DNA of 64,000 bases, taken from NCBI GenBank assembly GCA_947359465.1, contig OX375878.1, positions 71,849,916 through 71,913,915 of the forward strand, written 5' to 3'. The notes under the pieces are model-generated. The model had not been told where the DNA came from and did no database searches. It worked only from the letters and a program-made list of their open reading frames with translations. Shown here piece after piece: positions 54,800 to 64,000 of this stretch. This stretch comes from Metellina segmentata. Its lineage: Eukaryota > Arthropoda > Arachnida > Araneae > Tetragnathidae. Position numbers and translations under genes: made by a program. Every line of letters starts with the position of its first letter. The stretch's first letter is position 1.

Positions 54800-55140
54800 T
54801 GACTCCGTGGTAGCTATGCCATTTCTAATCTCGATATGGCCCATCTGCACTCCCATTCTCCTTTCCGGGAGTAAGTCGTATTGTTAGGTTATACTGCTGA
54901 AGTGCTAATGCCCGACATGTCAACTTCGGTTTCTCGGAGTGGTCACTGAGATATATTTTAGAGGATTATGATCCGTATATAAATGTATCTCAGATCCGAA
55001 AATCCAATGTTAGAAATTTCGTAACCTGAATAGTACACCATAGGCTTGCTTCTCGATCGTTTATCAGTTTCTCTGAGTATCCGATAACTTTTGACTTGGT
55101 CTAAAATGGCCTTCATTGTCCTTTTGGGATAAACCAGCTA
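54800..55140 (-). pseudogene. Gypsy RT-thumb/RNase H fragment
   Basis: The minus-strand sequence reads AGLSQKDNEGHFRPSQKLSD, two stops, TIEKQAYGVLF, then WIFGSEIHLYTDHNPLKYIS (RNase H start, with the conserved TDHNPL) and, after a shift, LTCRALALQQYNLTIRLTPG. The motif order is that of Ty3/Gypsy pol after the RT palm. Several stops and at least one frameshift make it non-coding. Confidence 0.88.
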
Positions 55141-55544
55141 AACTACTAAATTTAATGCATTGGTATGCAGTTGAAAAGTATTGGTAAAATCCGGAGTAGC
55201 GAGTGAGTCGCTTGTATTTTGTGTGCGTTGAAATTCGTCGGCGGGTGACATTCTCTGGCCCTTTTCTCTTTCTATCGTTTTTTCGCAACCCCCAGTCTCT
55301 TTCCCCTCCAGTACTACTTCTCTACACCCTGCCATTTCCACTTCTTTTACTCAAGTCTCGACTACTGCTGGTTCATTACGGTTATTTTTGCCCTCTAAAA
55401 TATTAACTATTTGTGAGTTAAGGATATCTTCCTCAGAAATGTAGGGAGTGATCGCACATAGTATTGGTCTGTGCGCCACATTAGTATTACTTCCATTTGG
55501 ATCGCCAAATTGACATATATAAAGGCCTCGACTCTTGTGTCTCC

Positions 55545-55690
55545 GAAAGCTGGCTTTAGATAAATTTTACCTATCGTTTTCGAATTATTCTTGGGTAGGT
55601 TGTTTTCTCTCAATACATTTACTTTTCATCCGCTATCCAGCAAAGCATTTACGATTTTACTTCCCACACTAATTTTGATATGTTTTAGAG
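55545..55690 (-). pseudogene. Gypsy aspartic protease fragment
   Basis: The minus-strand frame reads ISVGSKIVNALLDSG followed by a TGA, then KVNVLRENNLPKNN and KIYLKPAFGDTRVEAFIYVN. LLDSG is the retropepsin active-site motif; the stop falls directly after it. This piece lies between gag and the RNase H fragment, in the expected order. Confidence 0.8.
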
Positions 55691-56189
55691 GTGCGATATA
55701 TGGTTGTCGATTCGCATCAGTCACGTTATAAGCGTTTATATTGGCTATACATGTCCTATACACGAATTCCATCCACTGAGCTACCTGTAGAATGGCGACA
55801 CTCGTGGCGATGCCAGCGCCACGGAGTACTTAAAGCGCTAACGCTCATTGACGGGTTCGTCTTGACGTCTTCTTTAGTTAGGCTTAAGAGCCTAAAGCTG
55901 TATACTTAACCGTAAAATATAATATCATTGCCTTGAAATCGAGTTATTCTTTTGTCTTCATTCATCAAACACCCCTAAAATTACCCACCAGAACATACAT
56001 ACACCGCAATTTTCTACCTCTGAATCGGATGTAGCTACTTGGTTTATTCCACGCTCTTCCGATTCAATTGATCAACTCCTATTATTTATGAATATGTTTT
56101 TATTTTTCGGACAGTCTTTTTTTGTGTGAAATTTTGATCCGTATGTGTGTAAAGCAACCTATATCTTTCGTTGAGTTTTGCTCGAAACT

Positions 56190-56530
56190 TTATTTATATT
56201 CCTGATTTCCCCGGTTTAATGAATTGGTCTCCATTGGTCTATGTGTTGGTCTCCAAAAGTTTTTCTCACTTTTCCCTAAATTCCCAACTGCCTCTAATTT
56301 TCCTGTGGGTTCTGCACACGTATAGTTATCTACTTCGTTAGCCAATTCCACTGGTGTCAACCATTTGTCAGTTTTCTTAAGATAATTATGGGTTTTAAAG
56401 TTTGAGGGTAAACTTTCTTTTATTTTGTCTGAAATTAGCAGGTCTTTCATCTCCTCATATGTGTTCATTTTCTCACTTTTAAATACAAATCCAACGCCGC
56501 TTTTACCCTAACCCAATGTTGCGTACACGT
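56190..56530 (-). pseudogene. Gypsy gag, C-terminal capsid-like part
   Basis: A 92-codon frame (56468-56190) reads TYEEMKDLLISDKIKESLPS then TPVELANEVDNYT, resembling the SCAN-like gag segment of spider Gypsy elements. Just upstream, in another frame, is ALDLYLKVRK, which in intact relatives precedes TYEEM directly, so a 1-bp deletion separates them near 56470. Confidence 0.7.
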
Positions 56531-57031
56531 TTCATTATCCTTTCGCTGACACATATCTAAATTATTTTTGTGTTCTATTGTGGTTATACGAAATTCTCTT
56601 AACACGATTTCCTTAATGTTTCATACTGGTAAAAATCCCGCTCGCCTAACCGTGAGCTTAGGCATCTAACACCCCCTTAGATTATACCAAATTATTTTCC
56701 CCTGATATTCCTCAGGTACCTCATACAATTTAAACATTTCTTCTGTTTGATGGGAAAAAAATGGCCATTCCTCAGATTTTCCCGGAGTATTTGTTAAAAC
56801 TCCCGTTGTCAAATTTAAATATCTAAGAAATAATTCATTTTCCATGACCTTGAATTGATATGGGATTCATTGGTTTTTCTATACCCTATAATATTTCTAA
56901 TTCCTGTAATTTCAATTCGTGGTCCCTTTCTACACGTTCCATTCTATCCTTTTCTACACGTTCCATTCTATCCCTTTCTACACGTTCCATTATATCCCTT
57001 TCTTCCTTGTCCCTACCTTCCTTCATTTTCT

Positions 57032-57343
57032 TCACGTCTTTTGTCCCTTTCTATACGTTCCATTATATCTCTTTCTTCCTTGTCCCTTTCTATCCATTTC
57101 TTCCTTTTTGTACCTTTCTTCCCTCTCGTCCCTTTCTTCCTTCTGTTCACGTTGAATTATCTCACTTATAATGACGTTTAGTAGTTCTCTCACAAAATGC
57201 TTCTCGAAACCTCGACCATTCACGATTAAATTTTTTAATTCGATAATTTTAGCGTTTGGAGGATTTTTTCCTGGATGGAGGATTTCTAATTTCTGAGGCA
57301 AATTGTTCAAATCTTCTTTTCAATCTTTTGCAAGGAAAGCCAT
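57032..57343 (-). pseudogene. Gypsy gag N-terminus
   Basis: From the Met at 57343 the frame reads MAFLAKD, a TGA at codon 8, then KEDLNNLPQKLEILHPGKN, NAKIIELKNLIVNGRGFEKH and an E/R/K-rich tail to 57032. The same start is found in the fragment at 19819-20366. Downstream, 56920-57170 on the plus strand is nearly pure pyrimidine because it is the complement of the E/R-rich coding repeat. Plus-strand frames there are shadows. Confidence 0.8.
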
Positions 57344-57865
57344 TTTGTACCGTACAAATTAATGCACACTAATAAAATTCTTAAAGTTCCTTATATATCT
57401 ATTGAATATTCTTCATTCAACACATATTTCCGCCATTTCAAATTAATAGTATTATATAAAACAATTTCATTCAATTATATAATTGTATTATCTGACACCT
57501 TAAAATATAAATTGGGTCGCAAAGCCAAAAAAATCAACCGTCACTCTCGCAGGTGATGACTGCATCGGTCCAGTGTCGGATCTTTAGAAGGTTCCCTTTG
57601 TGGACAGAATTCACTGCAGTAATTCTCTATAGCTGCTTGTATGGTTTCCAGGATATCTCACTATCCCGAATCCAGCAATAGTCCAATTGCTCTTCACGAA
57701 ACTGAAGCAGAAATTCAAGAGCATCGGCAGTATATCGAGTCCAGCAACAATCCAGTTGCTCTAACAAAACTATAAAATGGCGCTGCGTCACCTCTCTCTC
57801 TCTCTCTCTTGCCGTTCGTTCTAAACAATCATACATCTACACAACCTCACTCCTGACACCAATTA

Positions 57866-58246
57866 TATCAGAGTGACCAAGCGATGTCTAATCACAGTAT
57901 GTGTATGTGAGACAATATGTGTAGTAGTGGCCAAGAACAGAAGGACACTGCATACCTAAATTGGACATTTGAATTTATTTATAATATAATATAAAGTTTC
58001 CAATATTCACTCCGCAACCACCTGTGCAGAAACACGTCTCACTTCTCTGAAGTGTAGAACGAATCTGTCTTTATTCGTGTTCTTAATTCAGAACAGCACC
58101 CATTATTTCATGTTCTTGATCGTATCAGAACACAGGCACTGTCATACATCGATGTTCGTCCACTAGAACAGTAGAAACCAGAACACAAGAACAAATGTTC
58201 TTCTAAAATATCTGTGTTTGTAATCCCCAATCGGGAGATCGTTACA
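57866..58246 (-). mobile_element. 5' LTR of the Gypsy element, 381 bp
   Basis: On the minus strand it starts TGTAACGATCTCCCGATTGG and ends near GGTCACTCTGATA. It aligns with the solo LTR at 61152-61523 throughout, including CTACTGTTCTAGTGGACGAA, GTGTTCTGATACGATCAAGA, AACTTTATATTATA, AATAAAT (polyadenylation-type) and TGTCCAATTTAGGT. Immediately inside follows TGGTGTCAGGAGTG, the probable primer-binding region. Confidence 0.88.
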
Positions 58247-58251
58247 TAGTA

Positions 58252-58670
58252 CATACTAGAAAACTTTTGGCTCAGTCGTCAAAAGTTGTGAAGAAGTTCA
58301 CAAAGTGCTAAAAGGGATTAACAAAGTGTGATATTCCTAGAGAGTCAAATACAGACGCTTTTCTACTGTGGCCAGCTCACATGCGCATTGCATGGCTTTG
58401 AATGACAACATTTTCCATTAATACTTTTAATTGGAGTTTTTTCGACACGTCAACACTTCATGAATTCTTGAAAACAGAAAACAATTCTGAACGTAGGGTT
58501 TTCATTTCGTTTCACCACACAGGCTTTTAAGATTTTAAAAGAACTATTATCGGTAGTTTCATTTTTAAATTAAATTTTTTTTAACTAGGCAATTTTGCCC
58601 CAGTTTTTAAAGTGTAGGTCATTGTTTTGTATTCCCGAAAACCGAAGAATTCCACAAGTTTCAAATGCTT
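58252..58670. other. No recognisable gene
   Basis: No termini or domains before the hAT-like sequence begins. Confidence 0.3.
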
Positions 58671-58674
58671 AAAC

Positions 58675-58894
58675 CACGTGTCGGAAAACTACGGCCCTTG
58701 AGGCAAATCCAGCCTGCCACCTGCTTTTAATTCATCCCGCGGGTTGATATTGATTTTTTAACCCCCATGAAAAGACGAAAATAAATCAAATTACGCACTG
58801 TAACGCAACGGCCGATAGACGACTTCATAAGTTGCGAATAATGAACGCACGTAGCGCTACTGGCGTTGCATATTCGTATTCTATCGCCTGACGA
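58675..58894 (+). mobile_element. hAT 5' subterminal region
   Basis: GTGTCGGAAAACTACGGCCC, CAAATCCAGCCTGCCACC and CATCCCGCGGG resemble the GC-rich leader seen in hAT elements of the Charlie/Zaphod type. It directly precedes a hAT transposase fragment. The exact terminus was not located. Confidence 0.55.
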
Positions 58895-59330
58895 TGTAAT
58901 AGAACATGTGTTGCCAGTTATATCAGCTATTAGCTATGAAAGGGAAACCATTTACCAATGGTAAATTAATTAAATCATGTTTGCTTGGGGCAGTCGAAGA
59001 AATGTACCCAGAGAAATGGATTTGTTTCGATCGGTCAGTCTTTCGTCGAGAACTGTTGGAAGAGTTGAAGACATCGGAAGCCACATCAAGAGTCAATTAA
59101 AAGGCAGGGCAAAAAATTTCAAGCGGTTTTCGTTGACTCTTGATGAGTCGACAGACATTACTGATACTGCCCAATCGCAGCTGTTTATTAGAAGGATCTG
59201 TACTGAGTTTGAGTTGACTGAAGAATTAGTTTCTGTGATTAGTCTCCTTGGGACAACTATAGGCAAAGATATCTTCAAGGAAGTCGAGAAAACACTAACA
59301 CAGTACAATGGAATAAGTTTAACCCTGGTT
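58895..59330 (+). pseudogene. hAT transposase (GTF2IRD2/ZBED-like) N-terminal fragment
   Basis: One frame reads KGKPFTNGKLIKSCLLGAVE. After a shift near 59030 the next reads DLFRSVSLSSRTVGRVEDI, then RFSLTLDESTDITDTAQSQL, FIRRICTEFELTEELVSV and LLGTTIGKDIF. LDES-D--DTAQL and the following EEL and GTTTG-DIF blocks match the catalytic start of GTF2IRD2-like hAT transposases, with the first catalytic Asp in LDEST. Similarity fades after about 59330 and the rest of the domain is missing. Confidence 0.85.
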
Positions 59331-59464
59331 TTTTTTGTTGTTGCTCTGAGTAGAATTACCTATGAAAATATCTTCAAGTTTGCTACTAGGCCCGCCAAGT
59401 TTAAAAATTTTTACGATCTGGCACTTTCCAAAAAAAGTTTGCCGACCTCAGGCTTTAACTAATG

Positions 59465-59800
59465 AAACAGATAAAATTTTCTCATTGTAGTGTGCAGAGT
59501 CATTTGTATTTTAACCTTCTGAGAGGTTTACACGCGCATATCCGTTAGGAAACCCGCAATCTGCGTGTCCTTCTTCACCAATAGAATCCCTCCTATGGTT
59601 ATTTTAATCAATCAATGTGGCTATTTAGTCTTGCTATTACGTGGAACAAACAATACTGCGCAACTCGGATGTCTCATGACGCTCAGAATAAAATGCGACA
59701 TAAGGTATAATAAGAAAGGTAAAAAAATACTTCTTTTATGGAAATTTCGTGCTTTCCAGAGAATTAAATGCTGAAGCATTATGACGGTAGTTGAATTTCC
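59465..59800. other. No recognisable gene
   Basis: No further transposase motif could be followed beyond the hAT fragment. Confidence 0.3.
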
Positions 59801-59801
59801 G

Positions 59802-60072
59802 TCTCACAGTAGGCGTCGGGATCTGTCTCGTAGTAAAATATCTGAGTACAATTCGTAACTCTGAACCACGATCAGATGACGAAATCAACTCCTAAGCTGG
59901 CACTTCACAAACCGAATTTCCACACCATGCCAAAGTAAGGACATATGAGATAGGATATATATAACGTGCAGCAGACTCTACGTACACGATGATCTTTGGT
60001 TTGATCAAGTCTCGACCTCACAATCCAACGGTTGACATTGCACGACTCTTTCAACGTGGATTACCGCGACCC
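59802..60072 (-). mobile_element. SINE-A, minus strand, diverged
   Basis: Reverse complement has GGTCGCGGTAATCC (A-box region), GTGAGGTCGAGACTTGATCA (B-box region), ATGTCCTTACTTTGGCATGG, ATCGTGGTTCAGAGTTACG and GATCCCGACGC. No clear target duplication. Confidence 0.7.
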
Positions 60073-60597
60073 TCTAAAACTTATGCAACAGATAGAATCT
60101 CGTTACACTACAATTTTATTTTATATTTGAATGGTATACTATAATAGAGAAATAAAATTACGAAATTTAATATGAAAACTACTATCCTCAAAAACAGGAA
60201 AGGTCAGAGTATGATAATGTATAAGCCGATCATAGCATCAGTCATTGATAAATTCGTAGTTTTTATCGCGGAAAGAAATGCAAATTTTGTTTACTTCACC
60301 ACTTTGTGAGTAAATATCTTCCAGTGGGAATAAAAGTAATGAAAAAGCGATCAATGGCTCCTTAACGATAACCGAGTGTCTCAAAGGTCATGCACGAGCC
60401 ATCTTTCCGCATTTGAGTAGATTCTTGAGAAAACTTAATGACAGGAAGGAAAAATATTTCGAACTTTGGACATCGTTCAACAGGGAAAAATCTGAAAACA
60501 GAATTGATAAGAACCGAATACACATACCATCGACTCAAAAATAACGTAACATAAGTTAACGCTGATCCAAATTGGGAACTTTTACTCGCCCAATCGA
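60073..60597. other. No recognisable gene
   Basis: No termini or coding domains seen. Confidence 0.3.
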
Positions 60598-60655
60598 TTA
60601 ATCGATTTGGGTTCTTATGGCTTAAGAGCCATATTCGGCCAAGCTCTGCCAGATT
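60598..60655 (-). mobile_element. SINE-B 3' module only
   Basis: Reverse complement GGCAGAGCTTGGCCGAATAT, GGCTCTTAAGCCATAAGAAC matches the SINE-B terminal module. It directly abuts a SINE-A copy. Confidence 0.5.
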
Positions 60656-60665
60656 TCAATGGAGG

Positions 60666-60965
60666 TAGGTATTTTGATTAAAGTCGAACTGAAGGAACAC
60701 AAAGGACTATTGGCGACTGTCCGGAATCAAACCAGAAGGGAAAGAGTCAAGGATGACACAATGTATTTTTGAACCACGGTCAGGTGACGAGGTCAATACC
60801 CCACTCTCCAAACTTCCCCACAATGTCAGGACTTTTGAGACCACGACAGATTAAACGCTCCATCAGCCCTATATACACGACGATTTATGGTTGTATCGAG
60901 TTTCGAACTCGCAACCCTCCGATTGTTAATCAGCTATTCTACACGCTGGGCTACCGCTGCCGTGG
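60666..60965 (-). mobile_element. SINE-A, minus strand, full length
   Basis: Reverse complement starts ACGGCAGCGGTAGCCCAGCG, has GGGTTGCGAGTTCGAAACTC (B box), GGGCTGATGGAGCGTTTAAT, CCTGACATTGTGGGGAAG, GACCGTGGTTCAAAAATACA and GACAGTCGCCAATAGTCC. Target duplications not identified. Confidence 0.82.
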
Positions 60966-61151
60966 TTTTCGGATGAAAATCAATATTAGGATTTCCGTTT
61001 ATGTGTTTTCTTTCTCCATTCCCATACATATATGAATCAAATTCTGTCTTTTATAGTGATTAGGCTACCTAATTGGCATAGTGATTGTAGTGTTTATTTG
61101 GCCACCCATGCTGTTCGAATCCCGTTTTCTAAGCACATCGATGTTGGTGAT

Positions 61152-61523
61152 TGTCACGATTCCTTGTCTTTCAGCACGTTGGATACGAACACAGGTTACA
61201 AGAACGGTTGTTCTTGTGTTCTAGTTGCTACTGTTCTAGTGGACGAACATGGATGGATGGAAGTGCCTGTGTTCTGATACGATCAAGAAAATGAAATATT
61301 GGGAGCTATTCTGAAAAAGAACACGAATAAGGACGGATTTGTTTTACTCTTCACAGGAGTGAGGCGTGTTTTTGTACCGAACGGTTCAGCGTGTATATTT
61401 GAAACTTTATATTATACTGTAAATAAATGTCGATGTCCAATTTAGGTGTGCAGTGTCCCTCTGTTCTTGAGCACTGCTACACACATTGTCCATCAAAATA
61501 GACATCGCTAGGTCACTCTGACA
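61152..61523 (+). mobile_element. Solo LTR of the Gypsy family, 372 bp
   Basis: Begins TGTCACGATTCC and ends GGTCACTCTGACA, so it has TG...CA ends. The 5-bp target duplication GTGAT is perfect at 61147-61151 and 61524-61528. It aligns along its length with the minus-strand LTR at 57866-58246. No internal retrotransposon sequence adjoins it, so it was probably left by LTR-LTR recombination. Confidence 0.92.
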
Positions 61524-61547
61524 GTGATTATCTCTGATTGAAAAAAT

Positions 61548-61811
61548 TTGGCATAGTTCCAAACCCTGACTGATGGTCAAGTGGGTAGAAAAGTCCTCAG
61601 CGTTTGAAGAACCAGGTAGAGAATAAAACTGTTAAATTCCTTTACAAATCTTCTAGATTGAATTTTAAAATTTCGTCGCAACCCAAAATTAGCAAAACAT
61701 TTGGACTACTTGTGTGCCAAGTCTCATTGCTGTAAGTGCCATAGAATCGTCAGGATTTTGCGCCCGTGAAAAAAACAAACAGACAAACATTTCCTTTTAC
61801 TATATTAGAGA
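61548..61811 (-). mobile_element. Helitron-like 5' end
   Basis: On the minus strand it begins A|TCTCTAATATAGTAAAAGG followed by AAATGTTTGTCTGTTTG, with TCCTGACGATTCTATGGCAC and GGCACACAAGTAGTCC as in the copies at 1-86 and 43140-43287. The 3' hairpin end was not found; the left side stops near the solo LTR. Confidence 0.55.
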
Positions 61812-61851
61812 TGGATGTAATGGCGCTCATGCTTTGGATGCTACTTTACGA

Positions 61852-62015
61852 TAGGGATGCGACATTGACAGCAAAACATCGATATTTTGAAACATAGATG
61901 TTCAAAATTAAAACATCGATGTTGACAATACATCGCCCTAAAACCATCGATGCTATTCAACATCAGTGCATTTAAACTTTTCCCCCTCAGTTTCTTAAGA
62001 CAACATTAGCAACCT
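61852..62015. mobile_element. Truncated copy of the ATCGATGT hAT family
   Basis: Left end TAGGGATGCGACATTGACAG, then CATCGATGTTGACAATACAT, AACCATCGATG and TTTCTTAAGACAACATTAGC, one module long. No right terminus. Confidence 0.75.
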
Positions 62016-62741
62016 CAAACATTAATGTTCGCCGGAGGAGGGGAGATTTATTTTGTCATTTGCCGTGTTTATTAACTTATAACTAAGACTTTTTTAACTG
62101 TCAAAACAAAGTCAAAAAAATTATTATGTTGTGCTCGGATAAAGTCTTAGACAAATGCCAAGACTAAATTAAAAGTATTCCAACAGAATCGACATACATT
62201 CAAATGAATTACATAATGAGGAACTTGCACGTTTTTTGTTTATATTTTTATAATATATAAAATGAACAAATATGATGGAAAGTATCTTTCTTTTTTACTT
62301 TTATTCGCACTATTTACTTTGATAGGCAAGTTGAAATAGGCAAGAAATTTAAAAAAAATTTATTGTTTAAATTTTTCTTTGCTTCTTGTGACGTCATTGT
62401 GCCCATGACGGTTTGTCTACTTTTACAGCAACGTTGAAATAAGAAGAAAAAAATTTTAATTGATTGTATAAAAATTAAAAGAGCAAGCAATATGAAATTT
62501 CAACGCACTAGACAAACGTAAACATTACATGGTAGTACACAATGACGTCACGTAGCGTTTTAAGTTCATGTGCTTTTGCCGTACTTTTCGATAATTTAAA
62601 ACTTGAAATTTTAATTAATTAAGTCCATTTTATGGGTTTTAATTGTCGTTTTTGAACATTTTGACGATCGATCTATTAATAAAACACAGAACTGAACATT
62701 TTACTCACTGGTGCAAGTTCCTCATTAAGAAGCGTATGAAG
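62016..62741. other. No recognisable gene
   Basis: AT-rich, no termini or domains. Confidence 0.35.
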
Positions 62742-62744
62742 TTA

Positions 62745-62932
62745 AGGCCACGTTCACATGAGGCGTTTCAACGCGCGTATGGCGAGGCTAACGAGGGCCT
62801 GCCATTAAATTATGTTTTTTTTTATTCCTCTAATTCTAGTTTTTATCTTTACGACCTTGAAGACTGGGACCCTGATCAACACCTGATAGATTCGCCAAAC
62901 GAGCGTTTTACGCGCCTCATGTGAACGTGGCC
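62745..62932. mobile_element. Harbinger-like MITE, 188 bp
   Basis: The inverted ends GGCCACGTTCACATGAGGCG match perfectly over about 20 bp and continue imperfectly to TGGCGA/TCGCCA. TAA flanks (62742-62744 and 62933-62935) are the 3-bp target. It is a different family from the GGCCCGG elements. A 93-codon frame crossing it is chance. Confidence 0.9.
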
Positions 62933-62935
62933 TAA

Positions 62936-63344
62936 GGTATACTATCAAATCAATACGTGATTCATGGAAAAGATATCCCAAAGGGACGGATGTGTACGGA
63001 TTTGAAGATACACCATCTCAGTATCCAATCCAGGGTTCACACGACATTGTTCGTGACGTTGGAAGCGACACTCCCGAATCCGCCACTGACCACTTGTTAA
63101 CGTTATTCAGACATGTTAATTTGTTTTTGGAGGTTGGTTGGAGAGTAAGGTGGAATTCTTTTGTGAATCTACAGACGAACGCGTAGTGGTTTGCGTCGCC
63201 CACCCCACTTCACGACAGAGGGAGTTTGTTTAGTTGAAATCTGCTTAGATATGATATGAGAGTACCTGGTCGGTTGAAAAGAAAGTTAAATATTTGTTTG
63301 AGAGGGAGAGAAAAGTTAGGATTGGGGATTTTAATGAAGGCACA
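62936..63344. other. No recognisable gene
   Basis: Two opposed frames of about 60 codons at 62992-63203 lack domains. Confidence 0.3.
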
Positions 63345-63585
63345 AGTTCTCACTGTTGTACCTTTCTCCCACTGTTATTTCCAGAAGTAGACATTGCATT
63401 GGTTTTAATGGTTGTGGATTGGAGACAGGAGGGAAAAGCACGTCCATCTCTTTACCAGATTTAGCAAGCGAGTTGGCCAGTTATTCCACGTGCTCGTTGC
63501 CATGATCCCCAACGTGAGCCCTTACTGAGCTGAGACCAAAGACGTTAGAATGTTCATGAAGGACTTTCCTGATAATATTTATAAA
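63345..63585 (-). pseudogene. LINE RNase H domain fragment
   Basis: The minus-strand frame reads IIRKVLHEHSNVFGLSSVRA, HVGDHGNEHVE, a TAA, then LANSLAKSGKEMDVLFPPVS. HVG--GNE--E-LA--LAK is the C-terminal RNase H motif of I/R1-type non-LTR retrotransposons (consensus AHVGI-GNE-AD-LAK). The AD pair is altered to VE plus stop. No other LINE sequence adjoins it. Confidence 0.8.
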
Positions 63586-63647
63586 ATGAAATTTTTTTCC
63601 ATCTAGCTTGGATATTCTTGATTCCTATGTGATCGTGCAGCCACGGG

Positions 63648-64000
63648 ATACACTCACTCACTCTCTCTGTCACTCTCTCTCTCACTCTCTCTCTCACTCA
63701 CTCTCTCTCACTATCACTCTCTCTCACTCACTCTCTCCTCTCTATCACTCTCTCTCAATCCCTCTCTCTCACGCTCACCAGCTCCCTCTCTCTTCTCACT
63801 CACTTACTCACTCTCTTCCCTTATCTCTCACTTACCCACTCTCTTCTCTCTCTCACTCTCTCTTCTCACTCACTTACTCACTCTCTTCTTTTCTCTCTCA
63901 CTTACCCAATCTCTCTTCTCACTCACACTCTCTCTTCTCACTCACTAACACTCTCTCTTCTCACTCATCCACACTCTCTCTACTCACTCACACTCTCTCT
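63648..64000. repeat. CT/CACT-rich microsatellite, open at the window end
   Basis: Irregular repeats of CTCT, CACT and TCTTCTCACTCACT fill the last 350 bp, with longer units such as CTCTCTTCTCACTCACT recurring from about 63790 on. It continues past the window. Confidence 0.95.

Larger units (their letters stand above)
54790..58246 (-). mobile_element. Decayed Gypsy-type LTR retrotransposon
   Basis: Reading leftwards from 58246: one LTR, a probable primer-binding region just inside it, gag N-terminus, gag C-terminal part, aspartic protease and an RT/RNase H segment. RT catalytic motifs, integrase and the second LTR are absent, and the available space between protease and RNase H is too short for a full RT. 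Stops and frameshifts occur in every part. A solo LTR of the same family lies at 61152-61523. Confidence 0.85.

Noticed and set aside
56855..57181. Plus-strand frames of 80-108 codons rich in Phe, Pro and Ser
   Set aside because: They are the complement of the E/R/K-rich Gypsy gag coding repeat on the minus strand.

Overview
This window is repeat-rich, AT-rich nuclear DNA from an animal, and I found no host protein-coding gene I could recognise. Everything I can name is a transposable element, a SINE, or a tandem or inverted repeat. The element families (Tc1-like transposases, a DD41D mariner, an E/R-rich Gypsy gag, tRNA-derived SINEs with AAC-type tails, a GTF2IRD2/ZBED-like hAT transposase) are ones I associate from memory with orb-weaving spiders (Araneidae/Nephilidae). 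I therefore infer an arachnid, probably a spider. No search was run.

Layout, left to right. 1-6900: Helitron terminus, 25-bp minisatellite, SINE fragments, a long inverted repeat (1603-2145), a 677-bp hAT MITE, a Harbinger-like MITE split by a SINE, then a CpG- and pyrimidine-rich stretch (5700-6890). 7000-14100: SINEs, a Tc1 element with an almost intact transposase (9333-10720) and an 8-unit, about 141-bp satellite (12811-13915). 14100-22200: a quiet 4-kb block, a DD41D mariner (18341-19656), a Gypsy gag fragment and an internally deleted Tc1. 22900-26700: a composite 2-kb element with an 8-bp target duplication, a decayed Tc1 and a Tc1-type MITE. 28400-33000: back-to-back SINEs with exact target duplications, a hAT transposase C-terminus, a Tc1 remnant split by a SINE, and a 1562-bp Tc1 killed by three nonsense codons and loss of a catalytic Asp.

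34400-44800: a SINE, a 426-bp Helitron, a Tc1 pseudogene, a LINE 3' end, a possible Helitron spanning 39741-43287 with a SINE inside it and a hAT MITE inside that SINE, and a 3'-truncated Tc1. 46700-48030: a Harbinger-like MITE split by a 913-bp hAT element made of tandem ATCGATGT-rich modules; relatives lie at 53214, 54329 and 61852. 54800-58250: a decayed minus-strand Gypsy element (LTR, gag, protease, RNase H). 58600-64000: a hAT transposase fragment, SINEs, a solo LTR of the same Gypsy family with a 5-bp target duplication, a 188-bp MITE, a LINE RNase H fragment and a CT-rich microsatellite running off the end.

The genes do not work together as a pathway. What the window records is the order of insertions: several nested events have exact target-site duplications and can be ranked in time. 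SINE families are called A-D here: A, tRNA-derived with a long conserved body; B, tRNA-derived with a GGCCAAAAATGGCCC-type 3' module; C, with a TAGCTCAGTCAGTAGAGC head and AAC tail; D, tRNA-Asp-like head and AAC tail.
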